DNA of 64,000 nt from Chrysomallon squamiferum (GCA_012295275.1 CM022670.1:9279006-9343005); one strand, 5' to 3'. Positions 47,196 to 62,420 are shown, counted from the first letter of the stretch. The notes: generated by a model from the sequence alone, not told the origin. Translations and numbers: made by a program.

Positions 47196-49861
47196 GAGTA
47201 TGCAGTAATATACTTTTAAGACATTTTCTTGTAAGGTAAGTGACTGGCTATCGGGTTGCTTGAAATGTTAGGTGGTTTTTCTGTTCACATTGACATCGTT
47301 TAGTTTTGAAATCACCGAGCCAACTGAGTTACGATAATAGCTTGTGTATTATTTGGTAGCCTACAATGGAATCTGACGGAAGCTGATTATCAGTTTATTT
47401 AAAACATTTAGTCATTATTTGTGACTGACTAGTAAATACTAGCAGATTTGACCGAACATAGAATACTGATAATGGCTATGGAATAAGGGTAAGAGAAAAA
47501 GATACTTGATAGTTTAGATAAAGGGGCGGTATCCGTTGCAGTAGGATACAGTTAGTAATGCATTTGTATTAACTATTATGTACATCTCTGTTATGTCCTG
47601 TTTGTGACATTGATGATTTGTGATTAACTCAGATAAGGACGGGATACACACACACACACACACATACACACAGTGATGCATTATCACATATAAAAAAAAT
47701 AATAAATTGATAAAACTTAGAACAGGATTAGCTAAAATGTTAAACATTCATTAAGAGTGAAATGAAATTGAAATTTTAATGACAATGACACAGTAAATAT
47801 CTTATTCAGTTATTTGTGCCATTTATGAAGTCTGACGTTGAATATTTCAGTTTCAGTTTCCTGTTATTTAATTTGTGTATACCTTCTTAATAATTCTGAC
47901 CATAAAATGAAATATACACAATACTGTCCTTTTTGTAAATATATATATATATTTTCTAGTATGTTCTGCATCCTGTTTGCTTCTGTAACACCGATAATGA
48001 TGACAGTTTTAACCTCACTGATTAAGCTATTAAAACACACATGTACATATGTATTGCAATAATGGACAGATAATGGGATGGTATCATATTGTTGTTACAG
48101 TTCTGTTTGAAGCAGAATTAGTAATAAACAATGCAGTTTTACTTCACTTTCTAAAATAAACACTGGTTTTCACTGGAATTGTTTTAAAAATATATTATCA
48201 AAAGGTTTGACATTTTAAATTATTTGATTAATGTTTTAAAAATATATCTGTTTTATTGTGTTTAATAAAGTGAGACAGTCAAGATAACTAAATTTATTTA
48301 ATCTCTTTTTTTTTTGCTTTATGAATTCATTGTGGATCTTGAAGTTTGAATTTGGCAATACTTACAAAATCAACTTATTCTGGTTTTGAAAAACAAAGAA
48401 AAGTATTGATGAGTATATAATATAAAATTTGTTTATAATTATTACTTAATATTTTCATACAATAGCATTTGTGAAATTCTGAATAATCTGTTAATTCTTG
48501 TATGCTATTTTTTGAATTTATGAATCGAATCTCAATTTAAAAAAAAATTAAAACTGAAATATTAATAAAACTTGATACTGAAATTTGTGATTAACATGCA
48601 TATGACAATATATTTATAAACTGGTATTTAAAAAAGATTTCAGTTTTAATTAAGTATTATTTAGTATGTAAAAAAAAAAAATTAATTTTTTTTCTTTGAA
48701 TATGAATTTAAAAACATAATCTTCATACCGAGTAGTAAAAATATAGATGATGCATCATAACTTTTCCACTTTTATTTTCATATTATCAGTACTATCACTT
48801 AAACCTGTTTTAGATTTTATTATTATTTTAAATTATTTTAAAAAATTTAAATTAAGTGTGTGTTTATATGTCTGATTTTATATTGTTTAGGAGAAAAGGT
48901 TTATTACTTTTCTATGTTTGAATGTTAGAAAATCAGCTAATACTATATTTGGAATTGGCATTTTACTTTTATGCTAGACATTTTTTTTATATTAATAATG
49001 ATTTGATTGCACAGAATAATTTGTGATCAGTTGACTTGTACTATCAAGATTAAGTATTGTAACACCTTGCTTAATATATATATTTTTGTTTTTTACCTTA
49101 TAATGCTTATGTGTCCTTTTGTTTTATATAAAAGTAGGTATGGAAATTATGAATGCATAACAGAAAACTTCTTGATTGTGGAACAGTGTTGACATTTTAT
49201 ACATGATAAGATTTGAATAAGGTTAAACCTGAATTGTGTAAAGAATTTATCTTAGTCTTGGGAATAGCAAAACCCAAGACTATAACACACAGTATAAGAT
49301 CAACAACAGATAATATTGATTACATTTGTTTGGTGTATCGACCTATGTATTGTAATATATTGTTTTTCTAACATACAGCAGTTGTATAGGCTCCAGTAAA
49401 AGTACTTTACCTCAGAAAAGGTTGTTATAGATACATCATTTTTATTTATTTATTTTTGTTTTGTTTTGTTTTGTTTAACTTTTATTTTTTTTTTCCTATT
49501 TCCTTTAAATTTAAATGGATCAGTCTCAAACATGCTTGCAGAAGTATTTGAATTCAGGAAGTTGTACCTTTTGTCATGTTTGAATGCTTATCTAGTAAGT
49601 AACGGTTCAAGTAACAAGCATTCATTTACTGTTGCTTCTTATAGGAAGAGTTAGATTATTTCTGGCTATGTATTATATGGATTAACTGAAAGTTTATTTT
49701 TTACAAGTATATTTCATTGATGTATCTCAGTATGTTAGATAATAAAATAAGAACCTATGTCACACTGTTAATCTTTAGGATATATATGTATGCATTAACT
49801 GTTGTATTTAAATTGTTTATATTTCTGCCTGCAAATATTCTCTCTATCTCTCTCTACCTCA

Positions 49862-49974
<113 letters not shown>

Positions 49975-52900
49975 CATGTTTATCTATTCCTACCTCTGAT
50001 TCAGTTACAGGTGTAGTGTAATGAACAAAAGCTAATTTAACTTTCTTCCGGTATCAGATATTTGTGAATGTGATACTCCTGAAATAAAATATGCTACCAT
50101 TCATTTTCTAACAACTGGATGTAGCAGGTGCTGTTTAATTATGCATGTTAGGTAGAATTTTGGTAGGTATAATTGAGAATCAGCTTGTTCTTTGAGAGAG
50201 AAACCATTGGTAAATAATATATATACCAATTATTTACTTCTCTGTTTAATTATAATCAACTAGGAAAGCTCCCCAGACTTCTAACATGAAAGAGATTCCT
50301 TTAGCTTATAATCTACATAAAATTTCATCATCTGACAGGTAGGTGCACTGAATTTCAGCTTTTCATTATAAGAATCAGTGAATATTTGTTTATTGACTGT
50401 TCAGCATTGTGATATTTTAATGTTAGTCTTCAGTGTATTAGAAGTAAAATATATAGTTTGAAGGATTTTTTTTATGTATAATGATTATATAAGACAATAA
50501 TCTCATTGCCTCTTAAGTGAGGATTAGTGTTGTTCAGCATACCTGAGGACATTGTTTGAACTGAGGTAAACCTTGCTTTTCTTCATTATATGTTGAACTG
50601 AAAAGATACATTCAGATACACAAGTGTTAAATGTGTACTTCCCTCACAGCAAAGTGCATAGGGTCACAATGGTTTACTTCAATTCTTATTAATCTACTGA
50701 CATATTAACCTCAAGACCTACTCAGAGCATGGTTTTGGATCATACGCCCAAGCTGTAGATAATAGAGTATTCATGAATGTCTGTACAGTAGTTGTATATA
50801 TATAAAAAAAAACTAGAGACAATGCTGGCATGCACAATAAGCTTGCCTGGGCAAATATTGTAAACGTACAGAACAAACAGAGTCTTTCTGAAAGCTAGTG
50901 CATGTTCTCACCTTGTTTAAATTGGCTGCACTCAAGAGTTAAGTGAGAAAATGTAGGGTTTCTTCATGCTGAAGTTGTGCTTTGCAGTGCTGATCAGCAT
51001 GTTCACTGAACAAATAAAATCTTGCAACCAGTTAACAAATCTTGGTTCCACAACTCAGCAGACTGATCAATCAAATGTTCTTCCAGATTCAGTGTTTTGG
51101 AAAAACTGGAAAGAAGACTGTTTAATATCTTAATATATATTTTGTTCTCTCTCTCTCTCTCTTCCTCCCTCCATCCCCCTCCCTTCCCCTCCTTTCTTCC
51201 CTCTGTCCCCAATTATCCTACTTACTTTTTCACAATATTTTTTCTATCCTTAATTTTTTTTAACAGATTCAATAATATGCTAATATTAATAGCCTTATTA
51301 GAAGGTCACTTCATTTTGTTTTGTGTCACCTGTTGCATTCAGCACTAGGTTACCTCATGCTTATGTGTGTTTATTGTTGACTAATGAGACTCATGACTAA
51401 CTGATCATACTGATAAAAACACTGGCTTTGCCTCAGGGTTATTTTAATTTTCCTGGAAAGATAGGGAAGAGGTTTGTTTATTTTGTTTATGTTTTTTATC
51501 TTCTCAAATTTGAGATTATGATGATCAAAAACTGTATCAAGGTAATTTTTATCTAGGTGATTTTACTGCAGGTTTTCAGATCTGTTTTCAGATAGTTCTG
51601 TTAACTTTTATTAATTTTTGATGACTTTATGAGCTGCATCCTTTATTGATTTTGATAACTATCAGTTTGTCACATTATACAAACCTTAATTTATTTTTAA
51701 TATTTTTATTTTTTATTTTCTGGCTGTCATAAGGAAACAACTTTTTCTGGCATAACAATAAATAGGAATGAAAAATAGAATAAATTCTTTAGATTCTGGT
51801 AAACGGAGCTGTAAAGTTAAATTAATACATGTAACACTTGAATTTAATCGAACTGAAAACATAGGTGAAACGGGGAAAAAAATGTAAAGTCATCAGTTTT
51901 CCATGATTTTAAAATAGACTTTGAATATTTATGAAATGGCAGGGAAATGAATTATTTATATAAATTTACTTAGAAGTGATCCTTTGTTTTTAGTTTTTGG
52001 AAGAGTCTTTATTTTTAATGTTATTTCGTTAGTGGATATCTGCATCAACTAAACTCTGGGTTTAACACAAAGGCCGTACTCTCTGATTGTCCTATTGATT
52101 TGTTCCAACTGGGATAAGAACTCAAGCCAGGTAAAGTTATATCTTTTATAGGATTTATCATCTTTCATGTGGGATTCTGTCTGCTTTACTAAGATCTCAT
52201 CTCATTTGGGATGTCATTCTGTCCATTGGTGTATGAAATCACAGTGTCAGCTTTTGAGCTTTTGTTCTGTGTTTAATGAATATTTTGCAGTCATATCACA
52301 TGTCTGTGTAATTTAGTATTTGTCCACTTTTGTAATTGTAATATAAAAAAAATATAAAAAATTATTTACGAGAGGTATTTTTTAAATGCATGAATAATAT
52401 GAGTGGTTTTTGTATAAAACACTCAGGGGTAAAGTTGAAATAAAATGTGGTATAAGCAGACTAAGTATGTCCTGTATTATTTCAATTTATTGTTTTATGT
52501 CTTTGTTTTAAAATGTTGTAATGAAATGGAAACATATATTTTTTATTCTTCTTTTTTTTTCTCTCTCTGGTTCCCATTTTGTATTTCATCCTTTGAAGTC
52601 TGTTTTAATAAAAACAACGAATCAACAAACTGATAGATAGCAGTGTTTCAAATGGATCAATCAGTGGTATTTACTTTCATCAGTAGTAAGCTAATCATAG
52701 TCAATATTCTGTATCTATTAGACTGAAATTTGTTTATCTTCTAATTTATTTACTTGTTGACATTTTCACATAAGATACATCAGGTTATCAGTTTGTAAGT
52801 AACAAGGTAAGTCCAAATCATGTCCATGGAGTTACAGTTTTGTCATCCATTTTCCTAAAAATAGCTTTAAGAAAAAAATATATATAGTTTTCAGGAGAAA

Positions 52901-53316
52901 GACTTATCAGTAAGCACATTTTAAAGCATGCAGGTATTTATTTTCTAAAATATTTAAAGTTTTTGTACGTTGTCCAGTTGGAAATTAAATAATACAGATG
53001 TTAACTGACGTTTGTCATTTAATTTTTAGACATCTTTTAATTTTTTAGTGGCTGTAGCATGTATTTTACTCTTGTAGAATACTGCTTAAGTAATAAGAAA
53101 ACTGAATGACATTTATTATACTACTGTAAGTACATGATAATTAATACAAATTATATATATATATATAATATATATATTACTTAGTACTAAATTATACATT
53201 CTTTTTGGAATGACCATAAATATATTTATAAAATAATTCTTTTGAGTTTAAATAAGTATATTTATTTGTGAATAAGTACACCTACAAACACTCATGCATG
53301 TACACATGGACACACG

Positions 53317-53322
<6 letters not shown>

Positions 53323-53362
<40 letters not shown>
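53323..53362. repeat. (CA)n microsatellite
   Basis: About 20 perfect CA units. Confidence 0.95.
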
Positions 53363-53366
<4 letters not shown>

Positions 53367-54789
53367 CCACTCAGACATAATATTAATTAGCTTAATTAGT
53401 GCAATTGAGGAAGTTCATGGAATATAAATTAACATGTTATAATAAAACATTGTTAAAAACATAACTGAATATTCTGGTTTACTTTTTCTTTTTATAATTT
53501 GTTTTTTGTTTGTTTTTGTTTGAAAATGTAATTCAGTTAAATGTTATTTATTGTTAAATACTGCTTAATATATCTGTTTTAATATTTAACTTAAAAGGAT
53601 AAATGAATGAATGAATATTTAACCAACCAACCCCCAAAAAGAAACAACATATAAAGCATGTTGGATATCAAACTAAAGGCAAATAAACAAAATGCTAATT
53701 ACTTTATGTATAAAAATTCAAAAGGTAATTAAAAAACAGTGTAAAGAGCTGTGCAAAAATAAAAGTATCACAGTTTAATAAAATAAAAATTTATCGAATT
53801 ATTCTGTAAATCAAAAATTTTAGAACAAATTCTGGATGGAACCAGAATGATTCTATCACATTTATTTGACAAGATGTATCTTTCCTAATCTGCTTAAAAT
53901 TACGGCATGCCAACCAAATGTGGCATACTGTCAGAGTCTACAAAATTTATGAAAAGAAGAGTAGTTCAATATCTTCACTCTCAAGTCAAATGTATAATCA
54001 CGGTTGTATAAGTAGTAAGCAATGAGAAATAATAATAAACAAATGAGCTCTTGCATTAAAAAATCTATAGCATGTTATATAAATGTCCTCTGTATACCTG
54101 AACTCACACACTGTGTGTAATGATATGTGTAATGTAACTCTCAGTTGAGTATTATATTTCACGCAAGCTACTTTCATTATCAGAGAATAAAAATGAAAAA
54201 TAATAACAAATGAAAAGAAAAAAAAGTTCCTTTTGAATTAAACAGTTTTCCATATTCAAAATCAATAATAGTATCAGGCTATATCGGTATTTGGTTCTTT
54301 AATTCATCTCAGAATTACCACACTTAGTGGGCATTTTTAAATATCTTTTTGGAAGCTAGTTTTCCTGTTCTGGAAACTGCATATGATTTATGTGTGAATA
54401 GCTGCACATACACAGGATTTATTGCTTATAGATTGTGCATAACTTTATTTATTGCCAGGTGACATTGAGATTTAGAGAAAATGTTGAAGAAAGTATTGAC
54501 TGCTTAACTGTGTGTGTAAGTTTGTGTATGTATGTATGAAAGTTTGTAGGCATGTATATATATATATATATTATATATGAATGTTTGTATGTACATGTAA
54601 ATATGTATGTATGAATGTGTGTCTGAATGTATAAATGAATGTTTGTGTGTATGTGTATGTGTGTGTTTTTAGAGGTGTGTGTATGTATATGTTTATATTG
54701 TTCAATTCTATTGGTTTTGTTACAGAAAATCTAAGGTTGAAATACATTTCGAATTTTAATTTTTTTTCTCTTTTTTTTCTGTGTTCCAG

Positions 54790-55665
54790 GGGAAGAGTAT
54801 GTGACACACCAAAAGTGATAAGAAGTAATCTGCTGTTCACTGCTAATCCAGTCTACACACTACAGCCACAATGCTTCCGTCGCCACTACAAGCACTTCGT
54901 GATGAACGCAACATCCTGTTGCTGGTTGGAGGCATGGTCCTTGCCTACTATGTCATAATGGACATCATCCTTTGGAGGACAGTCCTGGGAACATCGCTGG
55001 CCCACCAGCAGCCTCGCAAAGATGGGTTGTACTCCCCGTTTTCTCCACTGTCGGTCAAACTGATAATGACTGACCCCACCAGTCACTACATCATCGCGCC
55101 AACAACCGAATATTTTGACAAGATCACCAATTTTAGCACTGTGTTCTATTTTATAACACCAAATATGATTTCATTCACTCATTTATTTGTAGCTTTTATA
55201 TCAGGAAAGTTTATAGCTTCTGAAAATCTGCACACGCGCAGACTTGGAGTCATTCTTTATCAGTTTCGAACTTGGCTGGATGGCCTGGATGGGGTTGTGT
55301 TTCGAAGTCGCACCGGCAACAAGATGTACCACTCAATCAGAAAAACTACTGGGTACTACGTCGATACAATGACTGATATAGCAGGAGGCTTTTGCCTAAT
55401 GTTTGGTGTCTTGTTCTACCTTTTCAAATACTTTGATGCAAAATATTCACACGAAACGCTGCCTCATTGGACAAAAAATGGTGAAGCGACAAAACCAATG
55501 TTAGCTAATGGTCACAGCTTGCTGCCAAAGCCTAGCAGGAAGTTGATCTTCTACAAATGCTTTTGTTTTGGCTTCATGTTGGCGCTGTCCAGCGTTGTTT
55601 GGGACTCTGTTGTTGGTGAACTGAAGACTGTTTTTGAAAATCCCTTCAATGATCCGTCTCTCACA
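54790..55665 (+). CDS. CPES: CPES first coding exon with 5' UTR
   Basis: The acceptor ctgtgttccag precedes 54790. A minimal upstream start-stop ATGTGA at 54799-54804 lies in the 5' UTR and could damp translation. Coding begins MLPSPLQALRDERN at 54871 and leaves in phase 0 at ACA|GTAAGT. Confidence 0.85.
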
Positions 55666-56565
55666 GTAAGTCTTTAACAAATTTTCATTTCTCATTTTAA
55701 TTTTTTTTTTTTAATTTTCTTAATTGTCCCTTAATGAATTTTTTTTTTTTACTGATTATATGCTAATGTTTGTCATCCCAAAGACAAATTACATTGACTT
55801 TTGTTTGTATGTTAATGCTAATTCATAATTACATTCATAATATGCTGTGAATATCTGTAGAAAATAAATGTATTTTTTTTTTTAGAACCAGAATAACAAC
55901 CTGGCTGTTTATTGCATAAACAGTATCTATAGTTATTTTAACAGAAAAATATGACTATAGAAATGTTATTAGAAAAATGTTTATCTGACCAGCTGTGCAT
56001 GTTAGGAATAACAATATTAAAAAATGAAACATAAGACCTGATCGAGCAGGTTATTTTAATACTTATAAGTTATATTTAGTTATGACATAATAAAATATTA
56101 AATATTAATTCAACATATTCCCTTGTCTAAATATTATTAAATGCATTGAAACAAATAAGAAAGGTGTATCTGTATTGTATAATTACAGATTCACTGGTTC
56201 ATTTTGTTCAGTAGTGTCGATGTTTTGAGCAATCAATAATATTTACATATAAACTAGTCTATGGCAGTGATGATTAATAATTAAAATATTCATATTTTTC
56301 TTTATTTTATTATGTTCATTTTATTTAATTGGATTTTAAGCAAATATTTTTTATTAATGTTTTTTTTTTTTTTTTTTTTTTTTCTAAATTATTATTAAAT
56401 GTTTTTGTTTGTATTTGGGTTTGTAACTGAATGTCTGTGTGTGTTATGTACATGTATGAGTGTGTGTGTGTGTGTGTGTACCTGTGTAAGTATGTGTGCA
56501 TTTATGCACCATTGAATATGTGTAAAAGTTTGAGAGAGAGAGACAGACAACCAGACAGACAGAGA

Positions 56566-56634
<69 letters not shown>

Positions 56635-59165
56635 TTGAGATTTAGCACAGTCACACCTCCTGGATTATACTTTGGGCACAAAGCCCAGTGCTAGTCATTC
56701 CTTTGAGGCAAAATATCTCTGTGTATTTGTTTCATACAAATCTTGTACAAACCCAAACAGTTTATTCACTTCATATCTGATTTGTTCAGACTTGCCCCCT
56801 TTACCAATGAATAGAGTAGCATTGATTTGTAAAGTTCAGTAGAGCAATAAAAAAAATTAAGTATAGAAGTACTTAAGTATCGATCATGGAAACCTGTTTC
56901 AGATTTGTTTAAATGTATGCACCTTGACTAAGCCCTATGTGTTATACTTCATAACTACACTGATGGTTTTCCTTTATTCCATTATTAAGAATCAGAGTGT
57001 AAGACTGACTGAGGACAGAACAAGTTGAAAGACCTCTTGACCATGGTCAGCCCATGCAATATTTAACACATACTTTCTAATGGGGGTTGTTTATTTTTAT
57101 CTTAAGATACTGTTTTTCGGTAATAAAATATTTATTTATTAGCTTGTTTTGCAACAGCTAATGATAGTAAAATATTCAATGGGCTGCAATTAAGGATTAA
57201 TATTAGAATATTTAATGACACATCAACATATTTTAGTATTCATTATTCAGCTTAATCTTTCTGTGATGATGGTCTTTACTGCTGCCATTCTGTTTGATGT
57301 TGTTGTCAATTAGCAGCAAGGGATCTTTTGTTAGACTTTTACTACAAACATTGTCACACATGATACTGCAGCTACAGTGGAAATAGCCTAATAGTGCCTT
57401 GTTGAAGTTTGATCCTGCTTCCTGTCATGCCTCAGGCTCACCTCTACAGGTTATAACTTTTCTGAACTGTGGACTGAACTCTAGATGGGAGTTAATTATT
57501 GTCTAGTTTTAAAAAATAAAAATAATAAAAATAAAATTAAAATAAATAAATAAAAAAATTATGGACTGACAGTAATTTGTGAAGGTGTAATTTGCATTAG
57601 CAACTGAAAACATTTGGGATTGTCTCAGATTATATCATTAAAGTGGGTGTGTATGTCTGTGCATGTCTCTGTGTTTGTGTTCATTGATCTAGTAATTTCT
57701 TTCAGATTTTCTTAAATTGTTTAATGTTAGTTCAAAATATTGTTTTCATAAAGTGTATTTGCAGTTACTCATTGTAAACCTTAAGAGCTTCATGTAATTT
57801 ACTTAAGACAAATAAAATATTACTTGTTACTCAGTGACAGAAATTTCTGTAGTTAAATGTGGATCATAATTTTATGCCATAAATTTTAATATAATTAAAC
57901 AGAGGCATAATATTTGCAGCATTTCGTGATACAGGTGTGTGAATAAATTAATTTTAAAAACACATAATAATCCACTTGTCTTACTGGTTTCAGTATAAAT
58001 TGAAAGATTGTTTATAAAGACATGTTATTGTTTTATTCTTTTTTTTTTTTTTTTTTTTTTTTTAAACACAACACACACACGCACACACACACACACAACC
58101 TGAAAATATTTCTAAATAAAAACATTTGTAGGTCTGTTAATGTAAAATAGAAAAATAAGCATGATGACTTTGAAATCTAAACTAACTGTACAAAATGTTC
58201 AAAAATACTTCCTTTATCTCATTTAATACACACACACTTTGTTGTTGCTGTTGTTTTCACATTTTATTTATTTATTTATTTATTTATATACTTTCTTTTT
58301 TCATGTGAATCTGTTATTTCTAAAAATAATACAGCTGTAGATTTAGCGTCCAGGTCAAAATGATTTATATTAATGCTTTCTTTCACATTTACTGGATACT
58401 ATTTCAGAATAGATATCACGTTATATTATATATCTACTTACCAGATCCAAAAAGGTAATCTAGAAGATAAAAGCAGTGGAGTTGTTTATATATTAATATT
58501 ACAAAAGTTCAGTTGTAAATTCAATCCATGACTGAAGTGGCCTTGTATTCTTTAGTGGTTTTGTGTTTATAAGTATTTGTCATTGTTTTTAAGTGTACAG
58601 TTTATGGGTGGATAAGTATATGAAAGGGTAGACAAATATCTGGTGCATTTTAAAACGTGAAAAGCATTCAGATAATAGTTTTAATACACAGTTAATATCA
58701 AGATCAAAATGACTCGGATTACTTGCAAAGGTAGAAGATAGAACATCAGATAATATTTCAAATTGAATTTTATAGTTACATGTATCCAAAAAGGGTATAA
58801 CCTGGAGCCACAACTGGGATATACTTTTACTTTATTTAGCAAATTTATGTTCAATAAAAATAAAGAATATACCTTGGTACCTTATAACAGTGATGATCAT
58901 TTGATTTATGTATCTGTGTATGGTTTTGCTTTTGTTTATAGGTATCCAGTGTAAATACATACAGTGTATGAATATGTACATGCATGAACAGACACATATA
59001 TGATAAACATATTAAACTATTATGCTGCTTTAAAATTAGCGAATCTGTTCAAAATTTTCGAATGTTGTTTAAATTAAACATACAACATTAATTCCATTCC
59101 TCTGGTCTCTAAAACTTTGTAACTCTTAACAAATTGTTTTAATAAAATTTAATGGTTTAATATTG

Positions 59166-59203
<38 letters not shown>

Positions 59204-59822
59204 GTATGTGAACCATCACACCTGTTACAAATGACACATAAGCTGTTTGGACAATACAGGTTTAAGATGGTCTCACGTTTTATCTAGATTTCACATTTGC
59301 TGTTATCTGTTGGAAAAGAGACGGGTGAAAGGTAAAATCAATGAAAGTCATCCCAGGGGTGCTTTTTGTTGACAGCACTATTGTTAAAGTTGTTTGGTTT
59401 AATCAGCACATGCTGGATGCTGTGGCTACTGCACTCTCAAACTACAAGATCTTCAATAAAGATATATTAGTTTGTTTGACAGATGTAGAAAGCATAGTTT
59501 ATGTATGTGTGGGGGGATGTTTGTGGGTGTTGTGTGTATTTTAGTTAATATTGATAACAGGTATGCATTTTTCTATGTATTATGCTGCATAAAGTGATGC
59601 ACTGTTACATTGAATAAAAATATTTAAAATATTTGAATGCTGATGCCATGTGAGTGTGTTTGGTTGGGTGGTGAGTGTGTGTGTGTGTGTTAGTTAATAC
59701 TGATAACAAGTATGTGTTTTTCTATGTATTATGCTGCATAGAGTGATACAATGTTAATACCAAATAAAACATATAAAATATATCAATATTGATGTTACGA
59801 TGGCAATTTGAGTGTGTTGTGG

Positions 59823-59856
<34 letters not shown>

Positions 59857-60296
59857 AAACGTTCAGTTGCATCTGTAAAATGAAAAGGTGTCCATGTTTA
59901 ATCATTTATTTCATTTTGCTGATAAATTATATATGCTTCTACTTCGTGTTCCTTCGAAAATAATAATTTCGTTAAGATTAAGGGGACTTCATTTTATTTT
60001 ATCATTTTATTCATTTATTTATTTAATTTAAATATTGTTTATCATACATTTAATCACTTTAAAATATTATCCCACATAAATAACTATATAAAAAAAATGT
60101 TTTTGTTTACCTCCACTGTCATGTTTCTTTAACAATGTGTCCTGAAATTATTAAAATATTTTCAACATTTCAGGCTATACAGACAGATGCACTTCACTCT
60201 GGAAGCACGTTTGTTGTGTGCTGGTTGTGGCGATTATTAGAAGGGCAGTCCTTGTTACAAGTGATTCTTATTGTCATCTGGGTGGACAAAATTTGG
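54790..60296 (+). CDS. CPES: Ceramide phosphoethanolamine synthase, N-terminal part (2 coding exons, runs off right edge)
   Basis: CPES transfers phosphoethanolamine from CDP-ethanolamine to ceramide in the Golgi, making the sphingomyelin analogue of many invertebrates. Exon 1 is 54790-55665 (5' UTR, ATG at 54871, 265 codons, donor GTAAGT); exon 2 is 60174-60296 (41 codons, acceptor ttcaacatttcag, donor GTAAGT). Residues about 15-35 form a membrane helix. The CDP-alcohol phosphotransferase signature is present as D137-GL-D140-G141-VVFR and G161-YYV-D165-TMT-D169, with the metal-binding aspartates intact. The Arg follows a Phe where other members have Ala-Arg. Further hydrophobic segments lie near 91-111, 171-187 and 231-245. 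Exon 2 (HSGSTFVVCWLWRLLEGQSL) adds membrane helices. The 3' exons lie beyond base 64000. The match to CPES rests on remembered family features. Confidence 0.82.
56571..56632. repeat. (GA)n microsatellite
   Basis: About 31 uninterrupted GA units following an impure GA/CAGA run from 56531. Confidence 0.95.
57290..57425. mobile_element. Degenerate SINE-like fragment
   Basis: The phrases gcagcaagggatctttt, ggaaatagcctaatagtgcc and agtttgatcctg occur in this order and resemble a SINE I recall from mollusc genomes (cagcaagggatctttta, gaaatagcccaatgggcc, gatcgatccca). Divergence is high and no target duplication is visible. Confidence 0.3.
60174..60296 (+). CDS. CPES: CPES second coding exon
   Basis: A 123-bp phase-0 exon encoding AIQTDALHSGSTFVV through to IWVDKIW, ended by GTAAGT. 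Its GC content is higher than that of the flanking introns. Confidence 0.85.
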
Positions 60297-62389
60297 GTAA
60301 GTTTATGATACCTTTACTTACTCATACATTCTTTACTGATAATCACTGTAATGATTTTCTTTATTAATACTTATAGTTCAAATTAAATATGTACCTTTAA
60401 TCACAAAATAATTTTATTTTTTCCTCATTTCCTTTCATAATTAATTATTAAAAAAATTTAATTTGTTATTAATATCAGAAATTTTTGTAGCAATATACTA
60501 ATAATTGATAAATATTTTAGTTATGTTGATATATCATCAAACATTTAAAAAAAAAAAAAATGTTTGTTACTTTGAAATGCTTGAACCTACATTAATATGC
60601 AACGAAAGACAGTGTTAATATTTACACTGGAATATGTGTGCAGTTGACTATCCAAGTTAAAAATGTTGCTTTGTTTACGTACTTATAATTAGAAAATATA
60701 CACTAACGTTGGCCTCCACTGCTTGAAGGAATGCTGTTTAATCAGAAGCCAACTGAGGCTTGTGATCAAATCAGTTTCTGCCTTAGGAAATGGTCATGAC
60801 ACATACACATAAACTTTGACTACTCAAATGAGGTCATCCATTGTTACATCTACTTAAAATACAAAAAATAGTGGTGTGCTTTTTCACTTAATGGCCAAAA
60901 GAAAAAAAATAAACAGTTTAGAGTTACATTTACCTACGACATTTCTTTTCAGTGATGGGCAAAACATGAACATTAAAGATGTTTTCATTTCTGTTATACA
61001 GCTTTCTGTTAAAAAGCAGAGATATTTAGAAATAGATGCTTCATGTTAGTTATTTTGAAGCAGGACTTCCAGTCTTTCCATTTACAGTGTATTACACCTT
61101 GGGGCATGACATAATGTAGAGAAAAAAAATTCAAATAATCACACACTCTTGGGGCTATAATTGTTTCATTCAGTGATTATAATGTAACTAGTATTCCTTA
61201 AGTAGTAGAAAGAGCTAAAAGAAAATTATTTGAAATATCTTAACACTTTTGGAAAACATAATAATACTCATGTTAATAAGCTTTCTGTTTTAGAAATTTC
61301 TTTTATGAACTGTCACTCAGATCAAGAATTATTGTTAAATGTATGAATAAGTTCGACAGACTCTGCATTACAGTATGTTATGTCTGATTAACATTAATAG
61401 ATGTAAAAATATGGTTCCCAATAAAATGATTACGTAAGTGAGGAAATTAAGAAAAAAATTGTAATGCACTTTTATATATGACTCCACCAGCAACCCTCAG
61501 ATAGAGATCTTTTGTACTTTTGTAAACTGCATGCATGGATTGTTGACTGACGGTCGGAAATGAAGACAGTACAAAATGTAGGCTAAGACACTTCAATCTG
61601 TACCCAGTGAGGCAGAACTATCTTCTAGAACTGTCTCATCTGTCTTGTATGTGAAAAACATTTGAAAATCTTCTTCTTTTTTTTTAATCTTTTTTCTTCT
61701 TGATTTTGATTGATTTATTTTATTTTATTTTATTTTATTTTATTTTTTTGTTGGGTTTTCTTTTTTTTGATGGTTTATTTTCAGATTTGTTTTCTAATGG
61801 TTAATAGTGATAGTTTTTTTTTTTTTTTTTTTTTTTTAAATTTCTTTTATATTATCTTTTAAATGTTTGCGAGTCTATATTCACACCTTAAGGCCCCACA
61901 GCTCACCTGCTTAGTAAATAAAGATAAATAATGTCAATGACTTCATTCTAAACACTCAGTGCAGTCATGCATGTCAGTTTATACGTGTAGCTACAACAAA
62001 GGTATTTATGTACTTGGACCATCTGGGGTTTTTCAAACAAATTATTGTAACCCCTCAGGTTTATGTTAATAGTTATAATGCGTTTTTTTTAATAAAATTA
62101 AGGATGTGTGAAATTTAAAAAATAATGTTCCAAAGGATTAATTCTTAAAGAGGGTATTATGCATTTGAATCATAATAATTTTGACTTGATTATATATCTC
62201 ACGTATGAAAGGCTGTTATCATCAAAGAGAAAATGTCATCTTCGATACACCATAAAACACTTAATATTTTGGTGTGTACATAGTACATAAGTTTTATGAG
62301 AGGTTGGTTGTTGAGACAAAAAAAAAATCCAGGAGATCTAAACAGCACATATAGGGCAATTGTTTATAATAACAAATGTGTTGAGGTGT

Positions 62390-62420
<31 letters not shown>

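Larger units (their letters stand above)
55666..60173 (+). other. CPES intron 1
   Basis: A 4.5-kb intron with no exon seen. It holds poly-T at 56360-56383 and 58039-58063, a GA array at 56571-56632, GT arrays at 59169-59199 and 59826-59852, and a SINE-like fragment near 57290-57420. Confidence 0.6.

Noticed and set aside
61480-61620. Possible CPES third exon after a weak acceptor (caaccctcag)
   Set aside because: The frame meets a stop within about 20 codons and shows no membrane helix or family resemblance.
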